From Bordetella sp. H567 (GTDB taxonomy: Bacteria > Pseudomonadota > Gammaproteobacteria > Burkholderiales > Burkholderiaceae_B): DNA of 64,000 nt. Shown one piece after another: positions 63,189-64,000 of the stretch. A program made the translations under genes and the position numbers. The stretch is taken from NCBI RefSeq assembly GCF_001704295.1, contig NZ_CP012334.1, positions 1,066,084 to 1,130,083 on the forward strand, in the 5' to 3' direction. The notes below the pieces were generated by a model that worked only from the letters and a program-made list of their open reading frames with translations, ran no database searches and had not been told where the DNA came from. Within the stretch, counting starts at the first letter, position 1. The number at the start of each line of letters is the position of its first letter.

Positions 63189-64000
63189 ATGCGGCGCATA
63201 TTGATCGTGGGCTGCGGCGCCATGGGCGGCATCTTCGCCGCGCATCTGGCGGGCGTAGCGGACGTGACCGTGCTGGACGTCAATGCGGAACACATCGATG
63301 CCATCCGCCGCGACGGCCTGCGTGTCGAGGGGCCTGCGCCGCGCACGGTGCCACTTCGGGCCGTCACCGGCGCCCAGGCGGTCGCGGGCGATTCCTTCGA
63401 CGCGCTGATCTTCCTGACCAAGTCCGGGCAGACCGGCGCGGCCTGGGCCGCCCTGCGGCCGGTGCTGCGCAACACCCCGCTGCTGGTGACCCTGCAGAAC
63501 GGCATGGGCAACACCGAAACCCTGCTGGCCGGTGGGGCGGGGCCGGTCGCCCGCGGCGTCGCGCTGGATGCAGGGCGCTTTCTGGGTCCCGGCCGCGTCG
63601 AGCATCTGATCCACGGCAATACCACCTGGATCGGCCCGGCGCGCGGCACGGTGGACGATTGCGCCTGGCTGGCCCAACTGTTGTCCGATGCCGGAATGCC
63701 GGCCCAGGCCCTGGCCGATCCCATGGACGCGGTGTGGTCCAAGTTCGTGTTCAACGCCGTGATGAATCCGGTCGGCGCGCTGCTGCTGGGCGTGAACCGC
63801 GCGCGCTACGACGTGCCGGAAGTACGCGACCTGATCGACGACATGGCGCGCGAATGCATCGACGTCGTGACCGCCCTGGGCGGCCGGCTCGCATTCGATC
63901 CCCTGCACCTGGTCAAGCAAACGCGCGCGGGCGAACGTCCCATCACGCGGCATGCGGGCTCGATGGCCCTGGACATCGCGCGCGGCGCCGCCACCGAAAT
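63189..64000 (+). CDS. Ketopantoate reductase family protein (cut by window end)
   Basis: The open frame runs from ATG 63189 to the window edge (270 complete codons, no stop). The NAD(P)-binding motif GCGAMGG is at residues 8-14 and VTLQNGMGNTETL contains the conserved Asn. KFVFNAVMNPVGALLLG carries the catalytic Lys and Asn of the ApbA/PanE fold. In this setting a 2-oxo acid reductase other than pantoate synthesis is more likely. The 3' end is outside the window. Confidence 0.9.
   Translation, partial: MRRILIVGCGAMGGIFAAHLAGVADVTVLDVNAEHIDAIRRDGLRVEGPAPRTVPLRAVTGAQAVAGDSFDALIFLTKSGQTGAAWAALRPVLRNTPLLVTLQNGMGNTETLLAGGAGPVARGVALDAGRFLGPGRVEHLIHGNTTWIGPARGTVDDCAWLAQLLSDAGMPAQALADPMDAVWSKFVFNAVMNPVGALLLGVNRARYDVPEVRDLIDDMARECIDVVTALGGRLAFDPLHLVKQTRAGERPITRHAGSMALDIARGAATE

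Overview
The window is high-GC DNA from a betaproteobacterium, most likely Alcaligenaceae of the Bordetella/Achromobacter type. This rests on the gene families (Bug-type tricarboxylate-binding protein, phasin, Burkholderiales-style porin, aat-bpt pair), the conserved dusB-fis-purH-ruvC-ruvA order and the GC-rich third codon positions. It reads as chromosome: no insertion sequence, phage gene, CRISPR array or replication origin was seen.

Layout. 0.26-2.7 kb: a two-gene cytochrome bd-like pair whose subunit I has lost the haem-ligand residues. 2.7-4.9 kb: an OmpR/EnvZ-like two-component pair on the minus strand. 5.0-6.5 kb: an exported protein with an usher-like beta-barrel, preceded by a short leader ORF. 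6.6-16 kb: DNA repair and nucleotide metabolism (recQ, ruvB, and the minus-strand operon dusB-fis-purH-ruvC-ruvA), with a threonine dehydratase and an NDUFA9-like epimerase separating ruvB from ruvA. 16.3-19.3 kb: a ubiH-family hydroxylase and pepP with a TM2 protein between them on the other strand. 19.5-22.8 kb: a metal-homeostasis stretch with a yybP-ykoY manganese riboswitch and CaCA exporter, then a long leader, an orphan MgtC-type C-terminal domain and a porin. 22.9-34.1 kb: housekeeping genes (ctaG-like, galU, BepA-like protease, yheT-like hydrolase, ilvE, azlCD, rhlE, thioredoxin-like, EI24, CinA-like).

34.3-41.6 kb: an IclR regulator, a Bug binding protein, a phasin with a promoter flanked by PhaR-like sites, and a minus-strand run DUF2946-nudix-aat-bpt-pyrD that includes both bacterial N-end-rule transferases. 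41.7-44.1 kb: aldose epimerase, a small proline-rich exported protein and a prolyl-4-hydroxylase-like oxygenase. 44.3-54.3 kb: an exported block with a PhoD-like phosphatase, a lipoprotein phosphoesterase, a dihaem peroxidase and a three-subunit GMC dehydrogenase that would pass electrons to a trihaem cytochrome c. tRNA-Cys follows. 54.7-64 kb: a catabolic block (amidase, LysR, SDR, RraA-like, aldehyde dehydrogenase, ThDP enzyme, ketopantoate-reductase-like gene cut by the window end) whose substrate cannot be read from sequence.

The most unusual items are the haem-ligand-less CydA-like protein paired with CydB, the orphan MgtC domain behind a roughly 500-nt leader holding several small overlapping ORFs, the isolated usher-like barrel, and the inverted repeats bracketing the phasin promoter. 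Family calls come from reading the translated sequence; no database search was run.
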